Assembly: GCA_016342345.1 (NCBI GenBank)
Contig: JAEINO010000003.1
Span: 103,296-167,295 of the forward strand
Direction of reading: 5' to 3'
DNA: 64,000 nt
DNA from: Pseudodesulfovibrio sp.
GTDB taxonomy: Bacteria > Desulfobacterota > Desulfovibrionia > Desulfovibrionales > Desulfovibrionaceae
Under the pieces are notes generated by a model. The model worked only from the letters and a program-made list of their open reading frames with translations, searched no databases and was not told the origin of the DNA. Below, piece by piece: positions 7,645 through 16,936 of this stretch. The position numbers were made by a program, and so were the translations under genes. How positions within the stretch are numbered: position 1 is the first letter of the stretch; every line of letters starts with the position of its first letter.

Positions 7645-9972
7645 ATGGCATTTATCATTCGCCAGCACTTCACGATCACCGGACAGGTGCAAGGGGTGGG
7701 GTTCCGCCCATTCATCTATCGTATTGCCCTTGACAACATGGTCACCGGTACGGTCAAGAACTCATCTGAAGGCGTGATCATCGAGATTCAGGGAAACCCT
7801 GACCAAATCAACACCTTCAGCGAAGACCTGATCGGGAAGCTTCCACCTCTGGCGCAAATCATCACCATGGATTTCAAGGATATTCCCCCCATCGAAGAGG
7901 AGGAAGGATTCGCCATTCTCAAGTCCACAGCCAGCGCAGGGCATTCCGTTCTCATCAGCACGGACGTGGCAACCTGCCCGGACTGCATGAACGACATCGC
8001 GGACGCGAACAACCGCCGCTATCGCTACCCATTCACCAACTGCACCAACTGCGGGCCGCGCTATACCATCACCAAGTCGATTCCCTATGACCGCCCCCAG
8101 ACTTCCATGGCCTGTTTCACCCAATGCCCGGAATGTCAGGCCGAATATGATGATCCGCTTGATCGTCGATTCCACGCCCAACCCAATGCCTGCCCTCGTT
8201 GCGGACCCAAGATATGGCTGACCGACTCCGAAAACAAAATGATCGCCCAAGGTGACGAGTCACTGCGCAGACTGGCCGCTGAACTGGCCGATGGCAAGAT
8301 TGCGGCAGTCAAGGGTCTTGGTGGATATCATCTGGTCTGCAATGGAGCGTCCGACCAGGCTGTTGCCGAACTTCGCAAGCGCAAACACCGCCCGGACAAA
8401 CCACTGGCCATCATGGTCCCCGACATACAGGCCGCCCGGCAACTGGCCGACATCCAGCCTGCCGAAGAAGAATGGCTGACCGGCATCAGGCGTCCCATTG
8501 TGCTGTCTGCAAAAAACGATGTGTTCCCTCTTTCCAGACTGGTTGCGCCAGACACTGATTTCATCGGAATCATGCTGCCCTACACACCCCTGCATCACGT
8601 GCTTTTGTCCGACTTCGGCAAAGCTGTCGGGGATGCTGTCCCGGCTCTGGTCATGACCTCCGGCAACATGAGTTCAGAACCAATATCACTGGGCAACCGT
8701 GAAGCCCTTGAACGACTGGCCGACCTGGTGGACCTGTTCCTGTTCCACAACCGCGACATCCTGATCCGCACCGATGATTCGGTCGTTCGGGTCAATCCCG
8801 TGACCAACGACCCCATCCTGATGCGCCGGGCGCGTGGCTTTGCTCCGTCCCCCATATTTCTTCCGCAATCCGGCCCCACAGTGCTCGGCACAGGCCCGGA
8901 GCTCAAATGCACCCTGACCCTGACCAAAGGCGATCAGGCATTCCCCAGTCAACACATCGGCAACATGTCCAACCTGGAAACCATGAATTTCTACAAGGAA
9001 ATCTCGGCCCACATGCAGGACATCCTCCAGGTCAGACCGGAAATGATCGTGCGAGACCTGCACCCGGACTACATGACCAGCGTGATGGCCGACGAAATAG
9101 GCAGAGAATTGGACATTCCCGTGGCAACGCTCCAGCACCACTACGCGCACATCCATGCCGTGCTGGCTGACAACAAATTTACCGCCCCTGTCATCGGCCT
9201 TGCACTGGACGGAACAGGCCTTGGCGATGACGGCACCATATGGGGTGGCGAATGCCTCCTGGTCATGCCCGAGGAACTGGAACACCAGAGGTTGGCCCAT
9301 TTCGCCCACCTCAGGCTGCCCGGCGGCGAGGCCGCAGTCAGGCAACCGTGGCGCATTGCTCAGGCCGCGCTATGGGATATCGGCATCACCGAACCCGGCG
9401 CGTACCAATGGCCATGGCTTGAAGAATTTGCACAGGAAAGCAGATTCCTGCCGCAAATTCTGGAAAAGGATATCAACACGCCCAGAACGAGCAGTTGCGG
9501 TCGCCTGTTCGACTGTGTGGCCGGGCTGTGCGGTCTGGCAAACACCATTTCCTATGAAGGCCAAGCCGCCATCAGGCTGGAAAAAGCGCAGGACATGAAC
9601 GAAACCGGTGCCTATGTCTGTCCGCTCAAATCAGATGACCCTGTGTCTCTGGACACTCATATATTGATCGCCGCCATACTCGACGACCTGAACAAGAACG
9701 TTCCGACCCCGGTTATCGCACGCCGCTTCCATTTGGGGCTGATCAACGGACTGGTGGAAATGGCCTTTGCCTTTTCCACACTGCTGGACATCCATCACAT
9801 CGCCCTGTCAGGAGGCGTGATGCAGAACCTGACCCTGGCCACAGAACTGCCCATGGCCCTTCAGCAAACAGGGCTGGTCCCACTCGTCCACCGCAACGTA
9901 TCTCCCAATGATGGCTGCATCTCGCTGGGACAGGCTGCCTGGGGACAAAGAAAGTTGCTGCTCGAACAATAA
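7645..9972 (+). CDS. hypF: Carbamoyltransferase HypF (NiFe-hydrogenase maturation)
   Basis: The product is 775 residues, full length. HypF uses carbamoyl phosphate and ATP to make the thiocarboxamide on HypE that becomes the CN ligands of NiFe hydrogenase. Domains in order: acylphosphatase-like (GQVQGVGFRPF, residues 13-23), two zinc-finger pairs (C111/C114 with C133/C136, and C161/C164 with C183/C186), a YrdC-like domain with KGLGGYHL and the KHRPDKPLA segment, and a Kae1-like C-terminal domain with HHYAHIHAVL (about 495) and LSGGVMQN. No other hyp gene lies in the window, so the pathway genes are scattered. Confidence 0.97.
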   Translation: MAFIIRQHFTITGQVQGVGFRPFIYRIALDNMVTGTVKNSSEGVIIEIQGNPDQINTFSEDLIGKLPPLAQIITMDFKDIPPIEEEEGFAILKSTASAGHSVLISTDVATCPDCMNDIADANNRRYRYPFTNCTNCGPRYTITKSIPYDRPQTSMACFTQCPECQAEYDDPLDRRFHAQPNACPRCGPKIWLTDSENKMIAQGDESLRRLAAELADGKIAAVKGLGGYHLVCNGASDQAVAELRKRKHRPDKPLAIMVPDIQAARQLADIQPAEEEWLTGIRRPIVLSAKNDVFPLSRLVAPDTDFIGIMLPYTPLHHVLLSDFGKAVGDAVPALVMTSGNMSSEPISLGNREALERLADLVDLFLFHNRDILIRTDDSVVRVNPVTNDPILMRRARGFAPSPIFLPQSGPTVLGTGPELKCTLTLTKGDQAFPSQHIGNMSNLETMNFYKEISAHMQDILQVRPEMIVRDLHPDYMTSVMADEIGRELDIPVATLQHHYAHIHAVLADNKFTAPVIGLALDGTGLGDDGTIWGGECLLVMPEELEHQRLAHFAHLRLPGGEAAVRQPWRIAQAALWDIGITEPGAYQWPWLEEFAQESRFLPQILEKDINTPRTSSCGRLFDCVAGLCGLANTISYEGQAAIRLEKAQDMNETGAYVCPLKSDDPVSLDTHILIAAILDDLNKNVPTPVIARRFHLGLINGLVEMAFAFSTLLDIHHIALSGGVMQNLTLATELPMALQQTGLVPLVHRNVSPNDGCISLGQAAWGQRKLLLEQ

Positions 9973-10056
9973 TGTTCAGGTGCTGGCAAATACCATATCC
10001 ATGAATTGTTCAAAAAGAATTTGATTTTCCCGAAATACACCTGACAGGGAGGCCTC

Positions 10057-10809
10057 ATGCGCTTTACCTCCATCTGCATCATCCTTCTTCTCATTTCCGC
10101 CTGCACCCCGAAGCAGGTACAGGATATTCCATCAGAACCGATTCATGCCAGCTCGCCAACCGAATCGGCTGCCCAGACATGTTCACCAGCAATGATGTCA
10201 TCCATACGCATTGCAGAAGAAACCACCGGATACGATATTGACATCGAATACCCGGTCCTGTGCTCACCAAAAGCCACCCAGGCCATCCGCGATCACGTGA
10301 CCCGGAGCCTGTCTGATTTCAAGATGGAATTCCCCGAACACGACCTTTCCGACTATCCGCACAAACATCAGATGATAACTGAATACGCGATCTGGCTGGC
10401 CGGACACGGCAGGCTGGCATCAGTCAAGCTTCAGGAGATGGTCTATACCGGCGGAGCGCACCCGAACAACTGGCCTGTCACATGGGTCTTTGATCTGACA
10501 GACGGACACGTGCTGACCCTGAATGACATCTTTGTCGACAGACAGGATGCCCTCATTGAAATTGCGGGAATGGTCCGCGACATGCTGGGCAAAAGCCTTG
10601 GCGACATGCACGTCGAATCCATGCTTCAGGACGGCAGCACACCAACAACACAAAATTATGCGGACTTCATCCTGAACGACGAAGGGATTGCCTTTTTTTT
10701 CGCACCATATCAGGTGGCTCCATACGCGTCAGGACAACAGGTCGTGACCATCCCGTATGAACGGCTCGACAAGCATCTCACTCCAGAAATCAAGACGATC
10801 CTGCACTGA
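10057..10809 (+). CDS. Lipoprotein with DUF3298/RsiV-like domain
   Basis: The product is 250 residues. The N-terminus is a lipoprotein signal: short basic start, hydrophobic run and lipobox LISAC (lipidated Cys16). The remainder resembles the DUF4163/DUF3298 fold of RsiV-like secreted proteins: IEYPVLCSP early, then YTGGAHPNNWPVTWVFDL and a C-terminal ALIEIAGMVRDML segment with IAFFFAPYQVAPYASG. Binding function unknown. AGGGAGG precedes the ATG. The gene stands alone between hypF and the convergent aminotransferase, 19 bases away. Confidence 0.8.
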   Translation: MRFTSICIILLLISACTPKQVQDIPSEPIHASSPTESAAQTCSPAMMSSIRIAEETTGYDIDIEYPVLCSPKATQAIRDHVTRSLSDFKMEFPEHDLSDYPHKHQMITEYAIWLAGHGRLASVKLQEMVYTGGAHPNNWPVTWVFDLTDGHVLTLNDIFVDRQDALIEIAGMVRDMLGKSLGDMHVESMLQDGSTPTTQNYADFILNDEGIAFFFAPYQVAPYASGQQVVTIPYERLDKHLTPEIKTILH

Positions 10810-10828
10810 AAAAAACAGGATTGAAAAC

Positions 10829-11968
10829 CTAGATTTTTTTCAATTCATTTTCGAGCTGAACAAGATATTCGGACAACATGTCAGGCATGATATCGCCCAT
10901 ATGACCTATGCGAAAGACCTGCCGACGGCCTGCTTTTTCCATGGCCAGATTGAGTTTCACGTATCCCGGGTCCATGAGATAACCCTTGGCGCGCAGGGCT
11001 TCTTTCACGCCCACCTTGAGCTGCGTCAGGGTCACGCCTTCGGGACAGACCACCGTGGACATGGTTGGCGAACGAAAGCCCTTGGGGGCAAACATCTCAA
11101 AACCATCCAGGCCTGCAACCCATTTCTCGACCATAGTCCGCATCTCAATATGACGATCGAAACGGTTCTGAATGCCTTCTTCGTTCACGATGCGATCGAG
11201 TTGCACGTACATCTGATTGGCAAGGGTGCAGTTGGGCGTGGTCAGCGTCTGGTTCTTGCGAGCGCGTTCAAGTTGCCTGATAATATCACTGGAAAAACCC
11301 TTGTTGGTGACCTTCCCGGCTTTTTCCTCGGCCTCTCTGGAAACAAAACCGATACCGAAACCAGCGGGCAGGGCAAGAGATTTCTGGGTGGCCGTGACGT
11401 ACATGGCCGCGCCGGAATTAGCGAGATCAAGGTCTGCGCCGCCAAAAATGGAAACACCGTCCACAAGAGGCATGGCTCCGTGCCTGCGGATCAGGGCACA
11501 GACCGCCTTCATGTCGTTGGTAACACCAGTGGACGTCTCGTTGTGCGTAAAGGAAACAACATCCGGCTTGAGGTCAACCAGCTTTCTCTCCAGCACATCC
11601 AGATCAATGGCCTGGCCATAATCGAACTTCAGGTTTTCGGTTTTTTTGCCATTGGCAATCGCTATGTTGTAATACTGATCGCCAAAAGCACCGACAGATA
11701 CATTCAGGAGCGTCTCGTCCTCGGCCACCAGAGACCGGATGGACCCTTCCATGGCAGTGGAACCGGACCCCAGAAACAGCACGGACTCATACTTGTCACC
11801 CGCACCGGCCAACGTGTGAAGATGCTCGCGAATAGGCCCGAAACGAAGTTCGTTCTCGGCATCACGATGCCCGAACTCGGGCAAGAGGGCCGCTTCCTTC
11901 ACGTCGTCCCGAATATATGTGGGGCCAGTAATAAAAAGCTTCAAGGGTGCAAAATTCGGCTTGCTCAT
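10829..11968 (-). CDS. PLP-dependent class V aminotransferase (alanine/serine-glyoxylate type)
   Basis: The product is 379 residues, typical of small class V aminotransferases. Seen: FITGPTYIRDDV at the N-terminus, FGHRDAENELRFGPI (substrate region), LGSGSTAMEGS (phosphate-binding), LVDGVSIFGG with the cofactor Asp, and TQKSLALPAG carrying the Schiff-base lysine (about residue 196). The exact amino donor and acceptor cannot be fixed from sequence; alanine/serine-glyoxylate aminotransferase or phosphoserine aminotransferase-like are the candidates. It is divergent from the large FAD/Fe-S oxidoreductase, which suggests shared 2-hydroxy or 2-oxo acid metabolism (inference). Confidence 0.88.
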   Translation of the reverse strand: MSKPNFAPLKLFITGPTYIRDDVKEAALLPEFGHRDAENELRFGPIREHLHTLAGAGDKYESVLFLGSGSTAMEGSIRSLVAEDETLLNVSVGAFGDQYYNIAIANGKKTENLKFDYGQAIDLDVLERKLVDLKPDVVSFTHNETSTGVTNDMKAVCALIRRHGAMPLVDGVSIFGGADLDLANSGAAMYVTATQKSLALPAGFGIGFVSREAEEKAGKVTNKGFSSDIIRQLERARKNQTLTTPNCTLANQMYVQLDRIVNEEGIQNRFDRHIEMRTMVEKWVAGLDGFEMFAPKGFRSPTMSTVVCPEGVTLTQLKVGVKEALRAKGYLMDPGYVKLNLAMEKAGRRQVFRIGHMGDIMPDMLSEYLVQLENELKKI

Positions 11969-12150
11969 GGCATGTACCTTTCAATGAATGTATCTAAAAA
12001 AACAATTTCAACCACAATTTCAGGATGCGTCCCCGGTCATATAATGGGATGTTTGCAATGTCCAGACGGACCGGGGTCTCAAAAACCATTTGTCCTTGCC
12101 GGCTTCATCTCGGCCAAAATTCCGATCTGAGAAAGATTCTCACACGCACC

Positions 12151-12179
12151 TTGCCAACCTCTCTCGAGATTCCTATACT
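12151..12179 (+). promoter_or_regulatory. Sigma70-type promoter of the FAD/Fe-S oxidoreductase
   Basis: TTGCCA (12151-12156) and TATACT (12174-12179) are separated by exactly 17 bases and match consensus at five of six positions each. Transcription would start near 12186, which excludes the upstream in-frame TTG at 12179 as translation start and supports the ATG at 12242. Confidence 0.6.
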
Positions 12180-12241
12180 TGATGTTCGCGAGGAAAGCGC
12201 ATACTGACTTCCTCTTCGCAACTAATCTGGAGTATAATGAC

Positions 12242-15200
12242 ATGGCCCAACTCGGTCCCCATATTTCCATATCCGACGAACAGCTCATCACCCGTGCCCT
12301 GGGCGTGGTGGACATGGAGCAGTTGGAATACTGGCCTGACGACGTAAGAAAACTCGCATCAAACCTGGCAGCCGAACTCTTTCTGGTGCGCTACAATCCA
12401 TTCATCGACCCTGATCTGGTTCGCAAATCCGTGGAACGGCGACTGAACATGTCCAAGCCGCTGCTCTCCAGGGAATTCGCAAAAATCCTTTCCAACGGAA
12501 TTGACCTCTTCTGGGAAAGTTTTGACGCGGATCAGAAATTCCGGGACAGACTCATCAGCCGACTGCGCCCCGTCATGTCTGCGGAAACCATTGGCGACAT
12601 GCCCAACTGCCGCATAGAATCTGCCACTGACGCTACCGATCTGCGCATGGAACTGCCCATGCTCGTGCTCTTTCCCGAGACCGAAGAGCAAGTTCGCCAC
12701 ATAGTGCGACTGGGCAACGAAATGGGATTCGGCATCATCCCGCGTGGCGGCGGCACAGGCCTGACAGGCGGGGCTATCCCCGCAGTGGGCCGCTGCGTCA
12801 TTCTTTCGCTCTCACGCTTCAAGAAAATCATCGACATCAATCCCGAGAACATGTCCCTGACAGCCCAATCCGGTGTCATCACCCTTGATGCCATCAAGGC
12901 CGCAGCCGAGCAGAACATGCTCTTCACCGTGGACCCGGCTTCCAAGAGTGCCTCATCTCTGGGCGGCAACATTTCCGAAAACTCCGGCGGCCCCTTTGCC
13001 TTTGAATACGGCACCACCATCGATTGCATCCTGAGCTACCGCATGGTCATGCCCGATGGAAACCTCATCGAGGTTCGCCGCAAGGATCACCCGCGCCACA
13101 AGATATACACCGATGAAATCGCATCCTTTGAAGTATTCGACGAGAACGGCAAGCACATCGACACAGTGAATCTGGACGGCGGAGAGATACGCGGTGCAGG
13201 ACTGGGCAAAGACGTCTCCAACAAGTATCTGGGCGGACTGCCCGGCGTGCAGAAGGAAGGCGTTGACGGCATCATCACCGAAACAAGCTTCATCTGCCAT
13301 CCCACCCCTTCGCATTCCCGGACCCTGTGCCTGGAGTTCTATGGCCGGTCCATGAAAAACGCCATGTACGTCATCAAGGACGTGGTCGGATTGCGCGACA
13401 AGATCCGGGATGAAGGCGATCTGGTCAAGATTTCCGCACTTGAGGAGTTCGGCCCAAAATACGTGCAGGCCATTGAATATCAGGCCAAGTCCACCCAGTA
13501 TGAAGGCGATCCCATTTCCGTGCTCATCCTTCAGCTCGACTCCGACAATCAGGACGCTCTGGACGCGGCGAGCCAAACCATCGTTGCCCTGGCCCAGCCC
13601 TACGAGGGCGTGGACATATTCACTGCCCGCGACGACAAGGAAGCCGAACTGTTCTGGGAGGATCGCCACAAGCTGTCCGCCATATCCAAACGCACCTCAG
13701 GCTTCAAGATCAATGAGGACGTGGTCATCCCGCTGGAGATCATTCCGGATTTCTCCGACTTTCTCGAAGACCTGAATCTCATCTATCTCGCAAAAATATA
13801 CCGCAAGACCCTGCACAAGGTCCGCGACATGGATATCGTCAATTATGACGACCCGGACATAACCGAAGCTCTCTCACGCGCCCGTTCACTCATCAACGGT
13901 GAAATAACGGCACGAGACATGTCCGACCAGGAACAGGAAGCCCAATGCCGGTTCCTGTTCGTCAAGCTGCGCGAGTCCTATCCCAAACTCGACCGCGAGA
14001 TCAAAGCCTTGTGGAACGAAATGCAGGCCAAGCGCATCGTCATTGCCAACCACATGCATGCGGGCGATGGCAACTGCCACGTCAACCTGCCGGTCAACTC
14101 CAACGACCCGGAGATGCTTGCCTCAGCCCACGAAGCCGCCGAAGTGGTCATGAAAAAGGTGCTCGAATTCAAAGGTGAAGTCTCTGGCGAACACGGCATC
14201 GGCATCACCAAGATCGCCTTTCTGGGCAAAGAAAAAATCGAGGCACTGGCCACTTACAAGAAGAAAGTGGACCCGAACAACATCCTCAATCCAGGCAAGC
14301 TGGTGCAACGCGATCTGCCAAGCATCCCGTTCACCTTCTCGTTCAACCGGCTCATACAGGACCTCGAAAAAACAGCTCTCAGGGACAAGGAAGCCCTCAT
14401 GGGCCTGCTGCGCAACATCCAGACCTGCACCCGCTGCGGCAAATGCAAACAGGTCTGCCCCATGTATCATCCGGCCAAGGGGTTGATGTACCATCCGCGC
14501 AACAAAAACATCAGCCTGGGCGCACTCATCGAGGGTCTCTACTACTCGCAAATCCAGACTGGCGAACCAGCACCAGACCTCCTGCGGCAGCTTCAGGAAC
14601 TCATCGATCACTGCACGGCCTGCGGCAAATGCACTGCCATCTGCCCCGTGAAAATCGATTCGGCAGGAGCCGCACTCTCAATGCGTTCCTTCCTGGATTC
14701 CAAAGGGAAATCCGGCCATCCGATCAAACAGATCATTCTGAAAAATCTTGCCAAAAAACCGGCGAGCAGCCTCCCCATCACGGCCAAGATTCTCTCCGTA
14801 GGACAGACCGTGCAGGCCAAAACGCTCGGCATGATTCCGGCCCGATGGATATCGCGCATTGAAACTCCGATGGTCAAAAGCCGCACCCCGCATATTGATT
14901 TCAAGAACCTGTCCGAAGAACTGGAACTCGATTCAGGCTCAATCTTCAAGAGCCACACGGCCAAACGCAACGACACAGTGCTCTACTTCCCGGGTTGCGG
15001 TGCATCGCTGTTTTCGCGCTCCATAGGCATGGCCACGATCTATCTACTGCTCAAATCGGACGTGAACATAGTCATGCCAGACCACCACATGTGCTGCGGT
15101 TATCCGCTGCTTTCCAGTGGCTGCGAGGAATCCTACAAAACCAACCGCCACCGTAACATTCAAGAATTCCTGGACCTGCTGGTCAAGACAGGAAAGGCAG

Positions 15201-15769
15201 GCCTCAAGGCCACCACCCTGCTCACTGCCTGCGGAACCTGCCGCGAATCCCTGGAAACCTACGATTTCTCGGACGAACCCGTTGAACCGCTCAAGCATAT
15301 GGATGTGGTCCAATTTCTCATGGACCGCCTGCCAGCCACTCATCAGGCAGAGGATGTGCTCTATCATGCCGCCTGCCACGCCGAATGGGTGGACGCCCCG
15401 AAAATCAAGGCCGCCGAGATATATCGCTCCGGGCTTGAGAAACTGACCAACGCAAACATCGCCCTCTCCCCTGGCTGCTGTGGCGAGTCCGGCCTCGGCG
15501 CATTGACCAGCCCGGCCATCTACAACCGTCTGCGTGATCACAAGCAGGATCAGTTGACCTCCGATCTCGGCACGGACAAGCACAAACCCATCGTGGTCGG
15601 GTGCCCGTCCTGCAAGGTCGGCATTAAAAGATCCATGCTTCAGATGAAACGATCCAACCGCGTCATCCACACCGTCGAATACCTGGCTGAGTGCATAGGC
15701 GGAAAAAAATGGCGAAAAGAATTGAAGGAACTGCTGAAGGCAGTTGAAAGGAAGGGAGCCGATAACTAG
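12242..15769 (+). CDS. FAD-linked oxidase fused to 4Fe-4S and CCG domains (D-lactate dehydrogenase/YdiJ-type)
   Basis: The product is 1175 residues. The ATG at 12242 follows a CTGGAG ribosome site and lies downstream of a strong promoter. Domains: unusual helical N-terminus (1-135), FAD_binding_4 with PRGGGTGLTGGA (about 164), FAD-oxidase C-terminal domain ending near EHGIGITK, two 4Fe-4S motifs (CTRCGKCKQVCP at about 729; CTACGKCTAICP at about 791), then two CCG cysteine-rich domains (MCCGYPLLSSG, CGTCRES, CCGESG, GCPSCK). The architecture fits soluble or membrane-associated oxidation of D-2-hydroxy acids such as lactate, with electrons passed through Fe-S clusters to a quinone or partner. 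Substrate is inferred, not shown. Ends at a strong terminator. Confidence 0.9.
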   Translation: MAQLGPHISISDEQLITRALGVVDMEQLEYWPDDVRKLASNLAAELFLVRYNPFIDPDLVRKSVERRLNMSKPLLSREFAKILSNGIDLFWESFDADQKFRDRLISRLRPVMSAETIGDMPNCRIESATDATDLRMELPMLVLFPETEEQVRHIVRLGNEMGFGIIPRGGGTGLTGGAIPAVGRCVILSLSRFKKIIDINPENMSLTAQSGVITLDAIKAAAEQNMLFTVDPASKSASSLGGNISENSGGPFAFEYGTTIDCILSYRMVMPDGNLIEVRRKDHPRHKIYTDEIASFEVFDENGKHIDTVNLDGGEIRGAGLGKDVSNKYLGGLPGVQKEGVDGIITETSFICHPTPSHSRTLCLEFYGRSMKNAMYVIKDVVGLRDKIRDEGDLVKISALEEFGPKYVQAIEYQAKSTQYEGDPISVLILQLDSDNQDALDAASQTIVALAQPYEGVDIFTARDDKEAELFWEDRHKLSAISKRTSGFKINEDVVIPLEIIPDFSDFLEDLNLIYLAKIYRKTLHKVRDMDIVNYDDPDITEALSRARSLINGEITARDMSDQEQEAQCRFLFVKLRESYPKLDREIKALWNEMQAKRIVIANHMHAGDGNCHVNLPVNSNDPEMLASAHEAAEVVMKKVLEFKGEVSGEHGIGITKIAFLGKEKIEALATYKKKVDPNNILNPGKLVQRDLPSIPFTFSFNRLIQDLEKTALRDKEALMGLLRNIQTCTRCGKCKQVCPMYHPAKGLMYHPRNKNISLGALIEGLYYSQIQTGEPAPDLLRQLQELIDHCTACGKCTAICPVKIDSAGAALSMRSFLDSKGKSGHPIKQIILKNLAKKPASSLPITAKILSVGQTVQAKTLGMIPARWISRIETPMVKSRTPHIDFKNLSEELELDSGSIFKSHTAKRNDTVLYFPGCGASLFSRSIGMATIYLLLKSDVNIVMPDHHMCCGYPLLSSGCEESYKTNRHRNIQEFLDLLVKTGKAGLKATTLLTACGTCRESLETYDFSDEPVEPLKHMDVVQFLMDRLPATHQAEDVLYHAACHAEWVDAPKIKAAEIYRSGLEKLTNANIALSPGCCGESGLGALTSPAIYNRLRDHKQDQLTSDLGTDKHKPIVVGCPSCKVGIKRSMLQMKRSNRVIHTVEYLAECIGGKKWRKELKELLKAVERKGADN

Positions 15770-15782
15770 GCTCAATTTACCT

Positions 15783-15826
15783 ATAAATCAGAAAAGCCGC
15801 CTACAAAGGCGGCTTTTCTGATTTAT
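15783..15826. terminator. Intrinsic terminator, perfect 20-bp stem
   Basis: Bases 15783-15802 and 15807-15826 are perfectly complementary with a four-base loop. The GC-rich centre is flanked by A-run and T-run (AGAAAAG, CTTTTCT), so the structure can work on either strand; it ends the oxidoreductase transcript. Confidence 0.9.
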
Positions 15827-15909
15827 AATACTCCCACCTCCCGTCAAGTGAGAATATTTCCCAAATAGAGGATCAAGGAAACCCATACAGAATACGTTTG
15901 AGGTACACC

Positions 15910-16815
15910 ATGTCGCCCAACTCCGTGCAACTTTATGATCTGGTCAATCCAAAGGACAATGACAAGATCCTGACTGAACTTCTGGAAATTGCGGACCTCT
16001 GCAAATTCAAGAACAAGGCAATAAAAGCCATCACCGAGACACATAACGATATCGTCAATCTCTTTAACGGCAAGTACAAGGGATACAGGGCGTCCAACGC
16101 CAAATATCACAACCTGGAACACACCTGCTCGGTCGTAATGTCCACCGCCAGATTGCTGCACGGCTGCATCGTCAACAAATTTGCGATCATCAATGAAACC
16201 AACTTCACCCTTGGCATCATCTCCGCCTATTTCCACGATACAGGCATGATACAAGAGGAAGGGGACACTGTCGGGACAGGGGCCAAATACACCATCGGAC
16301 ATGAACAACGAAGCATCAATTTCATGACCAAATATATGCTATCAAAGGGTTATTCCGACACTGACATTCGATTGTGCTCCGAGGCCATCCAAAGCACCAA
16401 ACTGAACACACCTCCGTCCAAAATCAAATTTTCAAACATGTATTCGGAAATGATCGGCAGAATCGTTGGCAGTGCCGATCTCATAGCCCAAATCGCGGAC
16501 AGGACCTATCTGGAAAAACTGAACCTGCTTTTTGCCGAATTCCACGAAGCCAGACTACCCGGCTTTAACACGGAACTGGACTTGCTCAAACAGACCGAGG
16601 ATTTCTATACCAAAATCGCAAGAAAACGGCTGAACGAGGATTTCGGCGGAATTCATCGCCACCTAAAAGCCCATTTCAACCACAAATGGAATATTGACAA
16701 GGATTTGTACACCCAGGCCATAGAGGCAAATGTCAGCTATATCCGCAATCTCGTTGAGACCTGCAAAGACGACTATGACTGCTACATGGAAAACCTGCGC
16801 CGAACCCTGGACTGA
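15910..16815 (+). CDS. HD-domain phosphohydrolase, cyclic-nucleotide-phosphodiesterase-like
   Basis: The product is 301 residues. The ATG at 15910 has GAGG six bases upstream and is preferred to TTG 15898. The metal-binding pattern is YHNLEHTCSV (His), YFHDTGM (His-Asp) and GSADLIAQIADR (Asp), in the order and spacing of HD/PDEase proteins; YHNxxH resembles class I cyclic-nucleotide phosphodiesterases. No sensory or membrane domain is seen. The substrate is unknown. A paralogue with the same motif series lies at 55429-56331. It is flanked by strong terminators on both sides, so it is transcribed alone. Confidence 0.8.
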   Translation: MSPNSVQLYDLVNPKDNDKILTELLEIADLCKFKNKAIKAITETHNDIVNLFNGKYKGYRASNAKYHNLEHTCSVVMSTARLLHGCIVNKFAIINETNFTLGIISAYFHDTGMIQEEGDTVGTGAKYTIGHEQRSINFMTKYMLSKGYSDTDIRLCSEAIQSTKLNTPPSKIKFSNMYSEMIGRIVGSADLIAQIADRTYLEKLNLLFAEFHEARLPGFNTELDLLKQTEDFYTKIARKRLNEDFGGIHRHLKAHFNHKWNIDKDLYTQAIEANVSYIRNLVETCKDDYDCYMENLRRTLD

Positions 16816-16886
16816 TTTTCACCGATTCAGAAGAATTGAGCTGACATATAAAAACAGCAAACCGCTTTTCACAATAAACAACACGA

Positions 16887-16912
16887 AAAAACCGCCAGAA
16901 GAGGCGGTTTTT
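16887..16912. terminator. Intrinsic terminator
   Basis: AAAAACCGCC (16887-16896) pairs with GGCGGTTTTT (16903-16912) across a six-base loop. It lies between the HD-domain gene and the convergent DUF2235 gene and probably serves both. Confidence 0.85.
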
Positions 16913-16936
16913 CCATATCAATCATGTATCAGTCTT

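Noticed and set aside
10757..12130. 457-codon plus-strand frame
   Set aside because: Almost wholly antisense to the class V aminotransferase; a product of high-GC third positions.
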